Source: JAWKTT01 sp041398965
Lineage (GTDB): Bacteria > Planctomycetota > Planctomycetia > Planctomycetales > Planctomycetaceae
DNA: 64,000 bases
Direction of reading: 5' to 3'
NCBI GenBank assembly: GCA_041398965.1
Contig: JAWKTT010000003.1
Span: 186,001-250,000, forward strand
Part shown: in pieces, positions 37,784 to 46,264 of the stretch
Layout of the letters: the number at the start of each line of letters is the position of its first letter
Position numbering within the stretch: the first letter of the stretch is position 1
Notes under the pieces: model-generated
What the model was told of the DNA's origin: nothing
What the model saw: only the letters and a program-made list of their open reading frames with translations
The model's database searches: none
Program-made: the position numbers and the translations under genes

Positions 37784-38934
37784 GGCTTTGTCTAAATGCG
37801 ATTCCGGTGCACCCCGGGGGTGGTTTAACGGTCATCTGTGGCTTGGTCAGTAGTTTGTCTGCCGTTGCGCCCGAGATTGAATTGTCGGTCGTGGCCAGTT
37901 ACCCAGCGACGGTGCAGGCAATTGGTGACCTGAATGTCGTTCCTGTCGAATCGGTGCTTCAAGGACGATCAGCGGCGGCGCAGTTCGTCTGGCAGAATAC
38001 ACGGTTGGGGGGATGGTTGCGGGAGCGGCGGATTGATGTTTGCCTGAATATCAACCACTACCTCCTGAACTTGGGCTGTCCTCAGGTGATTTATCATCTC
38101 AACCTGTTACGGTTTCCGGAGCAGCCTCGCAGTGGGTGGAGCATGGCGACTTTGGCCGAGCGACTGCGAGACTGGACGGCGAAGCGGGCGTTGACGCACG
38201 CCGATGCGAATGTGTTTGAGTCGAAGTTTCTGGAATCGAGTGCACGGAGGATTGCGGAGCCGAGGAACCCACAGGTGGTCTACATCGGACTTCCCGAGAG
38301 GCTGCACGAGTTAGCGCAACAGGCCCGGGTGAAACTTGAATCCTGCGCAGAGGCGCCGGAGGTTGGGAATTCGGGCGATCGCAATCCCCTGCGAATCGTT
38401 TCAGTCACCAGTCCAGCACCGCATAAAGATAACGGAACGCTCATTCGCATGCTCCAGCGGTTGATCGAACTGCAACCGAATCTCGATTGGCATCTCGACG
38501 TCGCCGGCGGAACAAACCCTGCCGCATGGGAATCAACACGTAGACTCGCCGAAGAATTGGAGGTTGACAACCGCATTCAATGGCACGGTTTCTGTGATAA
38601 CGATCAACTCACTAAACTCATGCAGTCGGCCCTGTGTTTGGTCTCGACGAGTCGAGTCGAGTCCTTCTGCATGGTCGCATTGGAAGCCATGGCGCGAGGG
38701 TGTCCGGCGGTCGTTGCAGACTGTGCGGCGATGCCCGAAAGCGTTGGTGCTGCGGGGCTGCTCGCACAGCCTGGCAATCCAGATTCTTTTGCAAGGGCTG
38801 TGCTCTCGCTTGCGGACGATGTGTTGCTGCGCCGACAACTTGTCGCTGAGGGACTTCAATGGATCGGAGCGTTTCGGTGGAAAGAGTGTGGCCTGCAATT
38901 CCGCAAATTGTTGTCTGATGTCGCAAGCAAGTAA
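37780..38934 (+). CDS. GT-B (GT4) glycosyltransferase
   Basis: 384 residues from ATG 37780, overlapping the previous stop. The N-terminal half has the donor/acceptor-binding loop HPGGGLTVICGLV. The C-terminal half carries a GT4 pattern: RIVSVTSPAPHKDNGTLIRM, IQWHGFCDNDQLTKLM, and SRVESFCMVALEAMARGCPA with the EX7E motif (E...E), then PVVADCAA-like residues. Likely adds a sugar during repeat-unit assembly. It is the last gene of the run. Confidence 0.9.
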   Translation: MRLCLNAIPVHPGGGLTVICGLVSSLSAVAPEIELSVVASYPATVQAIGDLNVVPVESVLQGRSAAAQFVWQNTRLGGWLRERRIDVCLNINHYLLNLGCPQVIYHLNLLRFPEQPRSGWSMATLAERLRDWTAKRALTHADANVFESKFLESSARRIAEPRNPQVVYIGLPERLHELAQQARVKLESCAEAPEVGNSGDRNPLRIVSVTSPAPHKDNGTLIRMLQRLIELQPNLDWHLDVAGGTNPAAWESTRRLAEELEVDNRIQWHGFCDNDQLTKLMQSALCLVSTSRVESFCMVALEAMARGCPAVVADCAAMPESVGAAGLLAQPGNPDSFARAVLSLADDVLLRRQLVAEGLQWIGAFRWKECGLQFRKLLSDVASK

Positions 38935-39097
38935 GGACGACTTATCGCGACGGGATGTCGTGTTGACCAAGGTAAGCTATGTCGACATTCGCGTTGCCGG
39001 ATTTCCGGGAAGCTTCTGTGGGAGACGTCGGTGAAGGACTTCGCTCTTGGTTGATCGAATCACGACGAACACACCTTGTCGCCGTACGAATTCGATC

Positions 39098-39685
39098 CTA
39101 GAGGTCGAGGAAGTTCTGGAGCAGTTTTGTGCCGTCGTGGGAGAGGAAGCTTTCGGGGTGGAATTGGACTCCGTGAATGGGGAATTCGCGGTGTCGCAGG
39201 CCCATGATCTCGGGGGGGTGGTCGGTATCGCGGGTCCAGGCACAGGCGACGAGTTCGGGAGGGATCGACGCTTCGGGGACGACGAGACTGTGATAGCGAG
39301 TGGCTTCGAAGGGGGAGGAAATCCCCCGGAACACTCCGGCTCCGTCGTGATGAATCCACGATGTCTTCCCGTGCATCATCCGGTCGGCCCGAATCACCTG
39401 TGCCCCGAAGACCTCTGCCAGACACTGATGCCCGAGGCAAACACCCAGCACCGGTATCGTGGGGCCAAAGCGGGCGATGATCTCTTTCGAGAGTCCCGCT
39501 TCGGCGGGAGTGCAGGGGCCGGGGGAGATGACGATTCGTGACGGGGCCAGCTCGGCGATCGCATCGAGCGACGTCTGATCGTTGCGAGCGATCTGAATCT
39601 CCAACGATGGGTCCAGTTCTCCAAATCGCTGCACAAGGTTGTAAGTGAAGGAGTCGTAGTTATCGAGAACAAAGATCATCGCCAT
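39098..39685 (-). CDS. trpG: anthranilate/aminodeoxychorismate synthase amidotransferase subunit
   Basis: 195 residues from ATG 39685 (39679 is a near alternative). A class I glutamine amidotransferase: MIFVLDNYDSFTYNLVQ at the start, SPGPCTPAEAG, catalytic Cys83 in VLGVCLGHQCLAEVFG, and the His-Glu pair in HGVQFHPESFLSHDG. It hydrolyses glutamine to give ammonia for TrpE or PabB. The partner gene is not in the window, so TrpG and PabA roles cannot be separated. It ends convergently with the glycosyltransferase gene. Confidence 0.93.
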   Translation of the reverse strand: MAMIFVLDNYDSFTYNLVQRFGELDPSLEIQIARNDQTSLDAIAELAPSRIVISPGPCTPAEAGLSKEIIARFGPTIPVLGVCLGHQCLAEVFGAQVIRADRMMHGKTSWIHHDGAGVFRGISSPFEATRYHSLVVPEASIPPELVACAWTRDTDHPPEIMGLRHREFPIHGVQFHPESFLSHDGTKLLQNFLDL

Positions 39686-40238
39686 CTGCCGGTAAGTGAG
39701 TGATGTCGGTCGTGAGTCGGTTATCGAGTGAGTGAGTCGCATCGTCATGTCGACTCGGTTTGCGTCAGGTTGCAAGCTTCAACATTGAGTGAGGGACAAG
39801 GGGTGCCACGAGTCGCTCATCCACAAGAATGACGTTTAGGGGGGCGGTCGAGGGGCAGGCGTGTCCGGGCGGAAAAGTCTGAATGGCGGGAGGAATCGCG
39901 ATGAACTCGCCGCGACCTGTCTGAAAATCGTTCTCCCTTCGAGACTCGATTGTCCCCCTCTGGGGACTGTATCCGGAGACGAACGCGGGGGGAAGTGGCC
40001 TTCGGAATGACCTTCTGGGGTAGTCCCCCTGAAAAATGGCCATTCTTGAAACTGCCACGAATTCATCGGATTCTTGCACTTTGACGATTCCCGCCAGCGA
40101 ATTGAGACTGTTACAATCGGACCCGTTGTTCGAGTTGTTCCCCCCGTCTTTTGAGTTCGTGAACTCTGACGGTGACGGCTCTCTCCTGAAGCCGGCAGAC
40201 CGAAGTCTGTCGAGATGTGTCTTGAATTGAGAATTGCG
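39686..40238. other. divergent intergenic region, no gene seen
   Basis: 553 bp between trpG (minus) and the S1-domain gene (plus). Short frames on both strands lack ribosome binding sites and recognisable content. Promoters for both genes should lie here, but I could not identify clear boxes. Confidence 0.5.
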
Positions 40239-42020
40239 ATGAGTACGGATCAACCCCTCCCAAACACCGAGTCCCCGGTCCCCCCTGCTCCAGCAGAGAC
40301 ATCGCCCCCCGATGTCACTCCCGCCGCTGAAGCGACTCCAGTTGCTGACGCACCGATGCCGGAGGCAACGCCTGCTCCGACCGCTGCCTCAGCGGACACA
40401 TCAGCGACCGAGGCTCCAGCGACCGAGGCTCCAGCGACTGAGGCTCCAGCGACTGAGGCTCCAGCGACTGAGACTTCGCCGACCCCGGAAACTCCATCCG
40501 CTGCTGCCGAGGAGACGAAGCCTCGTTTGCGGTTGAACCCGACGTTCATCCCGTCGACGGCAAAGGCTGTCCCGACACTCGCGCCGTCGGCCCCACTTTA
40601 CGATGCCGCCGCTGTCGCGGGGGGCGAATCCCCGAATGCTCCCGCCCAAGGTGGTCCGTCATCTGGCCCGGCTGTCGAAGCTGCCGCTCCTTCCGAGCCG
40701 CCACCGCCACCACGTCCGATTGGTCCTCCCGTCCCCATCCCCCCGGGAGACGCCCTCGAAGTCACTCTCGAAGCAGAGATCGCTGACGCAATGAAGGCCG
40801 GTCCCTCGGGAGCGATCGAAGCGGATGTGGACGAACCGTCGACCGATCCATCGGCTCCGGTCACCGCCCCGCCGCCGCCGAAGACAATTGACGAACTCAA
40901 AGAAGGAGATCGTTTGACAGGTGTCGTTGCCTCGATCTCCGGCGACAACGTCTTCCTCGACTTCGGACTTCCGAAGACAGGGATTGTATCGCTACGTCAG
41001 TGCAACCCGACAAAGCCTCCGCAAGTTGGGGATCGTCTTAAGGTCATCTTCCAGAAGATCGACGAAACCGAAGGGCTGATTCACGTCAATGTTCCTCGTG
41101 GGCGAACCAAAGTCTCCGGCGACTGGACAGGCGTTGCGGTCGGTCAGTCGGTTGAAGGGATGGTTACGAAGTCAAACAAGGGGGGACTGGAAGTTACCGT
41201 CGGGAGCTTGCGTGCCTTCCTGCCTGCGAGTCAGGTTGAACTCGGTTTTGTGGCAGACCTCGATACCTACATCGGCCAGAAGCTGGCTGTTTTGGTCACC
41301 GAAGTCAATCCGGCCCGCCGCCGCATGGTTGTCAGCCGTAAGCAACTGCTGATTGCCGAACGCTCCGTCGCCGAGAAAGAGGTGATGGCCACTTTGGCTG
41401 TCGGCGAAGAACGTACCGGAGTCGTCAAGACGCTGAAAGACTACGGGGCGTTCATCGACATCGGTGGGGTTGACGCCTTCCTACACATCGGCCAGATCAG
41501 TTGGACCCGCATCAATCATCCTTCCGAAGTGCTGACGGTCGGCCAATCGGTCGAGGTGAAGGTGCTGACAATCGATGACGAGAAGAAGCGGATCAGCCTT
41601 GGGATGCGGCAGCTTTCACGCAACCCCTGGGCCGACGCCGAGAATCAGTACCCCAAAGACTCCCGTGCGACCGGTAAGGTCACCCGCATCGAGACCTTCG
41701 GGGCGTTCGTCGAGTTGGAGCCGGGGGTTGAAGGGCTGGTCCACATCAGCGAACTCGACCACAAACGTGTGAAGAAGGTTGAAGAGGTCCTGAAGCTCGG
41801 CCAGACGGTCGAAGTGCAGATTGTCGAAGTCGACCCGAAGAAGAAGCGGATCAGCCTTTCGCTGAAAGCACTCACTCCCGCTCCCGAGCCTCCGAAAGAC
41901 GAAGACTCGGCACCGGGACAGGGAGTTGTGTACGAACGTCAGCACAAGGGGCCTCTCAAAGGTGGCATCGGTGGCACAGGAGCCGGTGGACTATTCGGAG
42001 ACCCTGGCAAGTTCAAGTAA
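40239..42020 (+). CDS. S1-domain RNA-binding protein (ribosomal S1-like)
   Basis: 593 residues from ATG 40239. The first ~215 residues are Ala/Pro/Thr/Glu-rich and probably disordered, including a tandem APATE repeat. Four S1/OB-fold domains follow: about 215-290 (DRLTGVVASISGDNVFLDFG), 300-373 (GQSVEGMVTKSNKGGLEVTV), 385-458 (ERTGVVKTLKDYGAFIDIGG) and 470-545 (RATGKVTRIETFGAFVELEP). Domains 3 and 4 hold the classical GAF(I/V) and RISL core. A Gly/Lys-rich tail ends the protein. Typical bacterial S1 has six domains, so this is a four-domain version or a paralogue (such as CvfD/Tex-type). It likely binds mRNA at the ribosome. The gene is monocistronic. Confidence 0.88.
   Translation: MSTDQPLPNTESPVPPAPAETSPPDVTPAAEATPVADAPMPEATPAPTAASADTSATEAPATEAPATEAPATEAPATETSPTPETPSAAAEETKPRLRLNPTFIPSTAKAVPTLAPSAPLYDAAAVAGGESPNAPAQGGPSSGPAVEAAAPSEPPPPPRPIGPPVPIPPGDALEVTLEAEIADAMKAGPSGAIEADVDEPSTDPSAPVTAPPPPKTIDELKEGDRLTGVVASISGDNVFLDFGLPKTGIVSLRQCNPTKPPQVGDRLKVIFQKIDETEGLIHVNVPRGRTKVSGDWTGVAVGQSVEGMVTKSNKGGLEVTVGSLRAFLPASQVELGFVADLDTYIGQKLAVLVTEVNPARRRMVVSRKQLLIAERSVAEKEVMATLAVGEERTGVVKTLKDYGAFIDIGGVDAFLHIGQISWTRINHPSEVLTVGQSVEVKVLTIDDEKKRISLGMRQLSRNPWADAENQYPKDSRATGKVTRIETFGAFVELEPGVEGLVHISELDHKRVKKVEEVLKLGQTVEVQIVEVDPKKKRISLSLKALTPAPEPPKDEDSAPGQGVVYERQHKGPLKGGIGGTGAGGLFGDPGKFK
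40404..40478 (+). repeat. in-frame 15-bp tandem repeat in the S1 gene
   Basis: Unit GCG ACY GAG GCT CCA (ATEAP) is repeated four times in 40404-40463 with one C/T variation, followed by a degenerate fifth. All units keep the reading frame, so copy number changes would alter only the disordered linker. Confidence 0.9.
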
Positions 42021-42316
42021 TCCTTGACTTCTCAAGGGTTTACACAGACTCCGGCGGAGTTCTGCCGTCAGTTTGGCGATGACGTGATTTCTCAGCTTCT
42101 TCACTGGCGGACTGCTGGGGAACCGATTAAGATGCCCCGCTCGAAACTTCCGGGGTCGGTGGGGGCATTTGCTCCCCATCAACAATCTGGAACAGATATA
42201 ACTTGGAACGGACACAACTTGGAACGGATCGTTCTGAGTGATCCCCCCCGAGAGACAATCTCCGTCGAGATACCAGCACCTTTTAGACACTGCACCCTTA
42301 CATACTGAACAGTCCG

Positions 42317-42415
42317 ATGGCCAAGACCCAGCGAAAACTGAAGAAAGCAAATCACGGGAAACGTCCCGCCAGCGCCAAAGCACGTCGCGCCAAGCGTCGA
42401 GCCATTAAGACGTAG
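42317..42415 (+). CDS. 32-residue highly basic protein
   Basis: ATG 42317 to TAG 42413-42415 gives MAKTQRKLKKANHGKRPASA followed by KARRAKRRAIKT. It has 15 Lys/Arg and no acidic residue. I do not recall a named family; it resembles small ribosome-associated or nucleic-acid-binding proteins. No good Shine-Dalgarno is seen just upstream, but ACTTGGAACGGA is directly repeated about 110 bp upstream. It is too short for routine gene callers; a hairpin terminator follows about 150 bp downstream. Confidence 0.65.
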   Translation: MAKTQRKLKKANHGKRPASAKARRAKRRAIKT

Positions 42416-42759
42416 TCCCTCCGGCGGAGGTCCGCTCTCGAGGACATGTCGAACTCAGTTGTTGGTCCCCCGTATTTCAACAGCGTGCTGAGTTCATCGG
42501 CATCTGTCAGACGGTTCCTGCGGTTCAACAACGGGATGTTTCGTTTGACTATTGGACGATTGTGAGCCGCTCGATAGCGTCGAGTGGCTCGTCTTTTCGA
42601 CCCATGTGGAATGGGGTCAAAGAGTGGACCGGCGGCACCCAGTCATGGCTTGCGTGGCTGAAATGCATACTCGGCTGACACAGTGCAAAGGTTGATGCAC
42701 AGTCAGCTTGGCACATGCCGAACGAGCACGGCATTAGGGCAAGGCTCTTGGCCCGGCCG
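42416..42759. other. intergenic region downstream of the small basic gene
   Basis: 344 bp; contains one strong terminator hairpin (42564-42596). No gene is seen. The convergent FmdB-like gene ends at 42760. Confidence 0.5.
42564..42596 (+). terminator. Rho-independent terminator
   Basis: GAGCCGCTCGA (42564-42574) and TCGAGTGGCTC (42580-42590) pair over 11 bp with one G-T wobble around the loop TAGCG, followed by GTCTTTT. It would end a plus-strand transcript, perhaps of the small basic gene. Confidence 0.65.
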
Positions 42760-43131
42760 CTACTTCAGGTCTGACGGAAGGATGGGGCGGTCCTTCGAGA
42801 TCACATCTGGACCTTTCCCCGCCCGCTTTTCGTAGAAACCATCTCCCGCCTTCACATACTTTGTGAAGCCAAGACGATCGAGCTTCTTGTCATCATTCGA
42901 CGACTTGTGCATCGCACTGTCCGACCAGCTGCCACCGATAAACGGTGCCTGAATAATTCTCCGTACCGGCTGTCCGGTCTCGGGGTGAACGGTCAGCGGT
43001 GGGTCACTGATTCGCTGGGTGATTTCGAACGTGACCGGCGGAAGACCTTCCCCCTCCTCTGGTTTCGCAAAGACCTCAAGCCCTTCATCGGATGGAACGT
43101 GGTCCAGAATCTCGTAGACATAAATCGGCAT
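42760..43131 (-). CDS. FmdB-like regulatory protein lacking zinc cysteines
   Basis: 123 residues from ATG 43131, after GAGGTG. The layout follows the FmdB zinc-ribbon family: MPIYVYEILD at the start, and FEITQRISDPPLTVHPETGQ then PVRRIIQAPFIGG. In FmdB the segment DPPLTECPECG carries zinc-binding Cys; here it is DPPLTVHPETG, and the whole protein has no Cys, so zinc binding by this motif is lost. Function is unknown. It is 178 bp downstream of the Fe-S carrier gene stop on the same strand... the two genes lie side by side (43252 onward). Confidence 0.75.
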   Translation of the reverse strand: MPIYVYEILDHVPSDEGLEVFAKPEEGEGLPPVTFEITQRISDPPLTVHPETGQPVRRIIQAPFIGGSWSDSAMHKSSNDDKKLDRLGFTKYVKAGDGFYEKRAGKGPDVISKDRPILPSDLK

Positions 43132-43251
43132 GACCAACACCTCAGTGACTAAGTCGACTCTCATCGGCCCGGAAACGAAGCCACACACAGGCCCGGTGTG
43201 GGGCAAACGACAGACCGCATCATCACGAGTCAGCCCGGATCAGCCGACCGA

Positions 43252-43581
43252 TTAGACCGAGAAGCTCTTCCCGCATCCACAAGACTTGGTGGCTGTCGGG
43301 TTGTCAAACTTGAATCCCCGGCGTTCGAGGGTGTCGACATAGTCAATCGTCGTCCCGTCGAGGTACAGGGCGCTCTTCTTGTCGACCGCGACCTTTACGC
43401 CGTACTGCTCGGTGATGTGGTCTTTTTCGGGAGTGGCCGACTGATCGAAGTGAAACTTGTAATCCAGTCCACTGCATCCGCCGCCAGCAACGCCAACCCT
43501 CAGATATGCCTCTTCTGTCTGCAATGCCTGCGTCATTGTCCGCTTGACTTCGGCTGCTGCTTTTTCCGTCAACGTCACCAT
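43252..43581 (-). CDS. erpA: A-type iron-sulfur carrier (IscA/ErpA/SufA family)
   Basis: 109 residues from ATG 43581, with AGGTG upstream; the longer frame to 43677 is unlikely. The three conserved cysteines are present: Cys36 in GVAGGGCSGLDY and Cys101/Cys103 in SCGCGKSF. The family inserts Fe-S clusters into apo-proteins in the cytoplasm. No isc or suf genes are adjacent. It is followed by the FmdB-like gene, about 120 bp away, on the same strand. Confidence 0.93.
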   Translation of the reverse strand: MVTLTEKAAAEVKRTMTQALQTEEAYLRVGVAGGGCSGLDYKFHFDQSATPEKDHITEQYGVKVAVDKKSALYLDGTTIDYVDTLERRGFKFDNPTATKSCGCGKSFSV

Positions 43582-43847
43582 GTTTGCACCTGTTTCCCCG
43601 TGAGGAACCGCAAAAATCATAAACATCCAACCGCCCCAGCCACACAGACCGGAAGCCTCCACAGAGATTATACGCAACTCCCTCCCACGGCAAGAGTGCT
43701 CTTCCAGATCATCGGTGGGCGTATGCCACTTGACTGCCTGTCGAGTTGTCGGGCAATCACAGGATTGTATCGGGTTGACGCTGAGCCGGGGGCGATGTCA
43801 TGCTAACACGCAGGAAATGGACCGGGCGGTTTATGGGAGGTGATCGA

Positions 43848-44153
43848 GTGTCGAATCCGAAAGTCGCTGGGCTGACGTTGCGAGAGAAGGTGCGAGAGGC
43901 TGAGCGTTTGTCACGCGAGTTGATCCAGCACCTGGAGTCGGGGTTTCTTCCGAAGGTGCAAGACCTGCGTCGGCTCGCCAAGACCGGGACCACAGCCGAT
44001 CAAATCGACGAAGTGGCGGATGCCTCAATCCGCACCTCATCGCAAGTGGTCCTCAAGAGCTTCGACTATTCGGCCAAGCTGCAAGAGACGCTGGAAGAGT
44101 TCCTGGAAGCGATCGAAGCCGACCTCCACAACATTACCGAACAGGGCGAATGA
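43848..44153 (+). CDS. small coiled-coil protein of unknown function
   Basis: About 101 residues. The GTG at 43848 follows GGGAGGTGATCGA, a strong site; an ATG at 43833 and an upstream ATG at 43800 are weaker. The protein is rich in Leu, Glu, Lys and Arg with heptad-like helices (LREKVREAERLSRELIQHLE and KLQETLEEFLEAIEADLHNI). I do not recognise a family. It is the first of a short plus-strand series; the next gene starts 163 bp downstream. Confidence 0.65.
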   Translation: MSNPKVAGLTLREKVREAERLSRELIQHLESGFLPKVQDLRRLAKTGTTADQIDEVADASIRTSSQVVLKSFDYSAKLQETLEEFLEAIEADLHNITEQGE

Positions 44154-44316
44154 CCCCGGCCGCCGCCACTCCCGGCTTCGCCTCATGGATTGGAGCCGTA
44201 TCGGGGCGGTCTTGCGGGGGGAAACGGTTGGCCGGTATCCTGCAACGGGGGACTCAAGCGACGCTCCACCTCACACTTGGCCCGAACTTCACATTTCGTA
44301 TTGTCTGGAGAGATCA

Positions 44317-44784
44317 ATGGTCCGTTGGAAATCTTTTGTCATCTGTGCCGCCCTGTTGGCTGTGGGCTACGTGGCTGGTCGGTGTGATCTACTCGTACTC
44401 ACGAAGGCACAGGCACAACTTGAGAACCCACCGTCGGAAGATGACGAAGCGAAAATCTTCGCAGTTCACCGGGCGTTGCGTGATGCCGCCGAGCAACTTC
44501 GGCAAGACAATCGATACACCACAATTACGGAAGGGGTCAATCCGTTCCTCGTGCTGGTTGGTGGTGGCGATGCGGCTGCGGACCTTGCGTCGGGCAATGG
44601 CGTCGACCCGATGACCTTTGCTGCCTTGTATGCTGGAAAAGTGAGCCCCGAGTTTGCCGAGCAAATGGGGACAGATGAAGAGGGGCGAGTCACGTACGAA
44701 GGGAAACCGGTTCAACTGTATTCCAAGAAGCGACTGGTCCGGGCCTATGCCGAGATCGCTCGCATTCTGGCAAACGACAAATAG
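44317..44784 (+). CDS. exported or membrane-anchored protein of unknown function
   Basis: 155 residues from ATG 44317, preceded by GGAG at ideal distance. An N-terminal hydrophobic segment (FVICAALLAVGYVAG) acts as signal or anchor. The remainder is Asp/Glu/Ala-rich with FLVLVGGGDAAADLASGNGV and YAGKVSPEFAEQM. No family recognised. The stop is immediately followed by the first possible start of the LarA-like gene, so they likely share a transcript. Confidence 0.7.
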   Translation: MVRWKSFVICAALLAVGYVAGRCDLLVLTKAQAQLENPPSEDDEAKIFAVHRALRDAAEQLRQDNRYTTITEGVNPFLVLVGGGDAAADLASGNGVDPMTFAALYAGKVSPEFAEQMGTDEEGRVTYEGKPVQLYSKKRLVRAYAEIARILANDK

Positions 44785-44829
44785 GTGGCGGAGCAAATCT
44801 CCGTCCTGATTGACCACTCGGAGCCGTCG

Positions 44830-46104
44830 ATGTCACTTCCCCGGATGATGCGTGTGCGGCAGCGGTTCGATGCTCCGCGACTTGAAGATGTGGCGAGAGC
44901 AACGCGGGACGAGCTACAGCGAATCGACGTGGCCGGGCGAGTACAGCCGGGGGAAACCGTTGCGATCACCGTCGGGAGTCGCGGGATTTCCAACATCGCC
45001 GAGATTACCCGTGCCATCGTCCAGTGGGTGAAAGAGATCGGCGGAATCCCCTTCATCGTCCCGGCGATGGGGAGTCATGGCGGAGGGACCGCCGAGGGAC
45101 AGCGAGGGGTCATTGAAGGGTACGGAGTGACGGAGGCGTACGTCGGCTGCGAGATTCGCTCGTCGATGGAGACCGTCGTTGTCGACCAGACTCCGCAAGG
45201 GTTTCCCGTTCACTTCGACCGCCACGCCTGGGAGGCTCGACATGTCATCGTGGCGGGACGGATCAAACCCCATACGCGGTTTGTGGGGCCGATTGAATCG
45301 GGTCTGCACAAGATGATGCTGATTGGGCTCGGAAAGCATGAAGGGGCGAAGATTTATCATCGGGCGATACAGGATCACAGTTTTTCCGACATCATTCATG
45401 CCGTCGCCCATGTCGTGCTCGAACGTTGCCGTGTGCTGTGTGGCATCGCGATGGTTGAGAATGCACTCGATGAGACGGCTTTAATTGAAGCGGTTCGCCC
45501 GGAGCGGTTCTTTGAGCGAGAGCAGGCCCTGTTGACGCAAGCCCGACTCTGGCTGCCGCAACTCCCCTTTCGCGATTGCGACCTCCTCATTGTTGACGAG
45601 ATCGGTAAGGACATCAGCGGGACCGGCATGGACACGAACGTTGTCGGTCGCAAATACAACGATCACGAAGCGACGGCCCATGACGACACGAACTGTCGTC
45701 GCATCTTCGTACGCGGTCTTACCGAAAAAACTCATGGCAACGCCACTGGTCTCGGTTTGGCAGAGTTCACGAATCGCCGCACAGTCGATGCGATGGACGT
45801 CGAGATTACCAAGGTCAACTGTGTGACAGCCGGTCATCCGACCGGGGCGATGATTCCAATCTGGTATGAGACCGACCGCGAAGCGATCGCTGCTGCGTTA
45901 TCGACCGCCGGCCTGACTCCTCCAGAACAGTCTCGCGTCATGCACATCACCAACACACTGCGGTTAGAAGAGCTGCTTGTCAGCGAGGCGTATCGGAATG
46001 AACTTTCAGCCCGGGACGATTTAGAGGTCGTCTCGGCCCCAACCGACATGGCGATCGACGCGACCGGGAACCTTGCTTCCGTCATTGCGGGGGCGCATCG
46101 ATAA
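44830..46104 (+). CDS. LarA-like (DUF2088) nickel-pincer-enzyme homologue
   Basis: 424 residues from ATG 44830, with GGAG seven bases upstream; a GTG at 44785 directly after the previous stop would add 15 residues. The N-terminal half resembles the lactate racemase LarA N-domain: VAITVGSRGISNIAEITRA, FIVPAMGSHGGGTAEGQRG, and AGRIKPHTRFVGPIESGLHK, which corresponds to the LarA substrate-binding HTxF region. It then diverges in the C-terminal half (FVRGLTEKTHGNATGLGLAE). LarA racemises lactate with a nickel-pincer cofactor; other family members act on related 2-hydroxyacids or are uncharacterised. No larB/C/E gene is visible here. Confidence 0.82.
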   Translation: MSLPRMMRVRQRFDAPRLEDVARATRDELQRIDVAGRVQPGETVAITVGSRGISNIAEITRAIVQWVKEIGGIPFIVPAMGSHGGGTAEGQRGVIEGYGVTEAYVGCEIRSSMETVVVDQTPQGFPVHFDRHAWEARHVIVAGRIKPHTRFVGPIESGLHKMMLIGLGKHEGAKIYHRAIQDHSFSDIIHAVAHVVLERCRVLCGIAMVENALDETALIEAVRPERFFEREQALLTQARLWLPQLPFRDCDLLIVDEIGKDISGTGMDTNVVGRKYNDHEATAHDDTNCRRIFVRGLTEKTHGNATGLGLAEFTNRRTVDAMDVEITKVNCVTAGHPTGAMIPIWYETDREAIAAALSTAGLTPPEQSRVMHITNTLRLEELLVSEAYRNELSARDDLEVVSAPTDMAIDATGNLASVIAGAHR

Positions 46105-46127
46105 ACCGCATCTTGCCGCGCTTTGCT

Positions 46128-46158
46128 GTTTCGCCTACGATCTCGACAGAGGCGAAAC
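46128..46158. repeat. 8-bp hairpin upstream of prc
   Basis: GTTTCGCC and GGCGAAAC pair across a 15-base loop, within the 160-bp gap before the protease. No T-run follows. Confidence 0.4.
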
Positions 46159-46264
46159 GGTGTTTCTCATCCGTCGAGGTGGATGGGAGTGGTTGGTCTC
46201 CTTCGCGAAACGGAGTCTCGCGGAGTTTTCTGTCGAATTTTATCCTTACCTTGCAGGCAGACGC

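Noticed and set aside
39765..40253. 162-codon minus-strand frame upstream of the S1 gene
   Set aside because: Overlaps the S1 start region, lacks a ribosome binding site and has no recognisable content.
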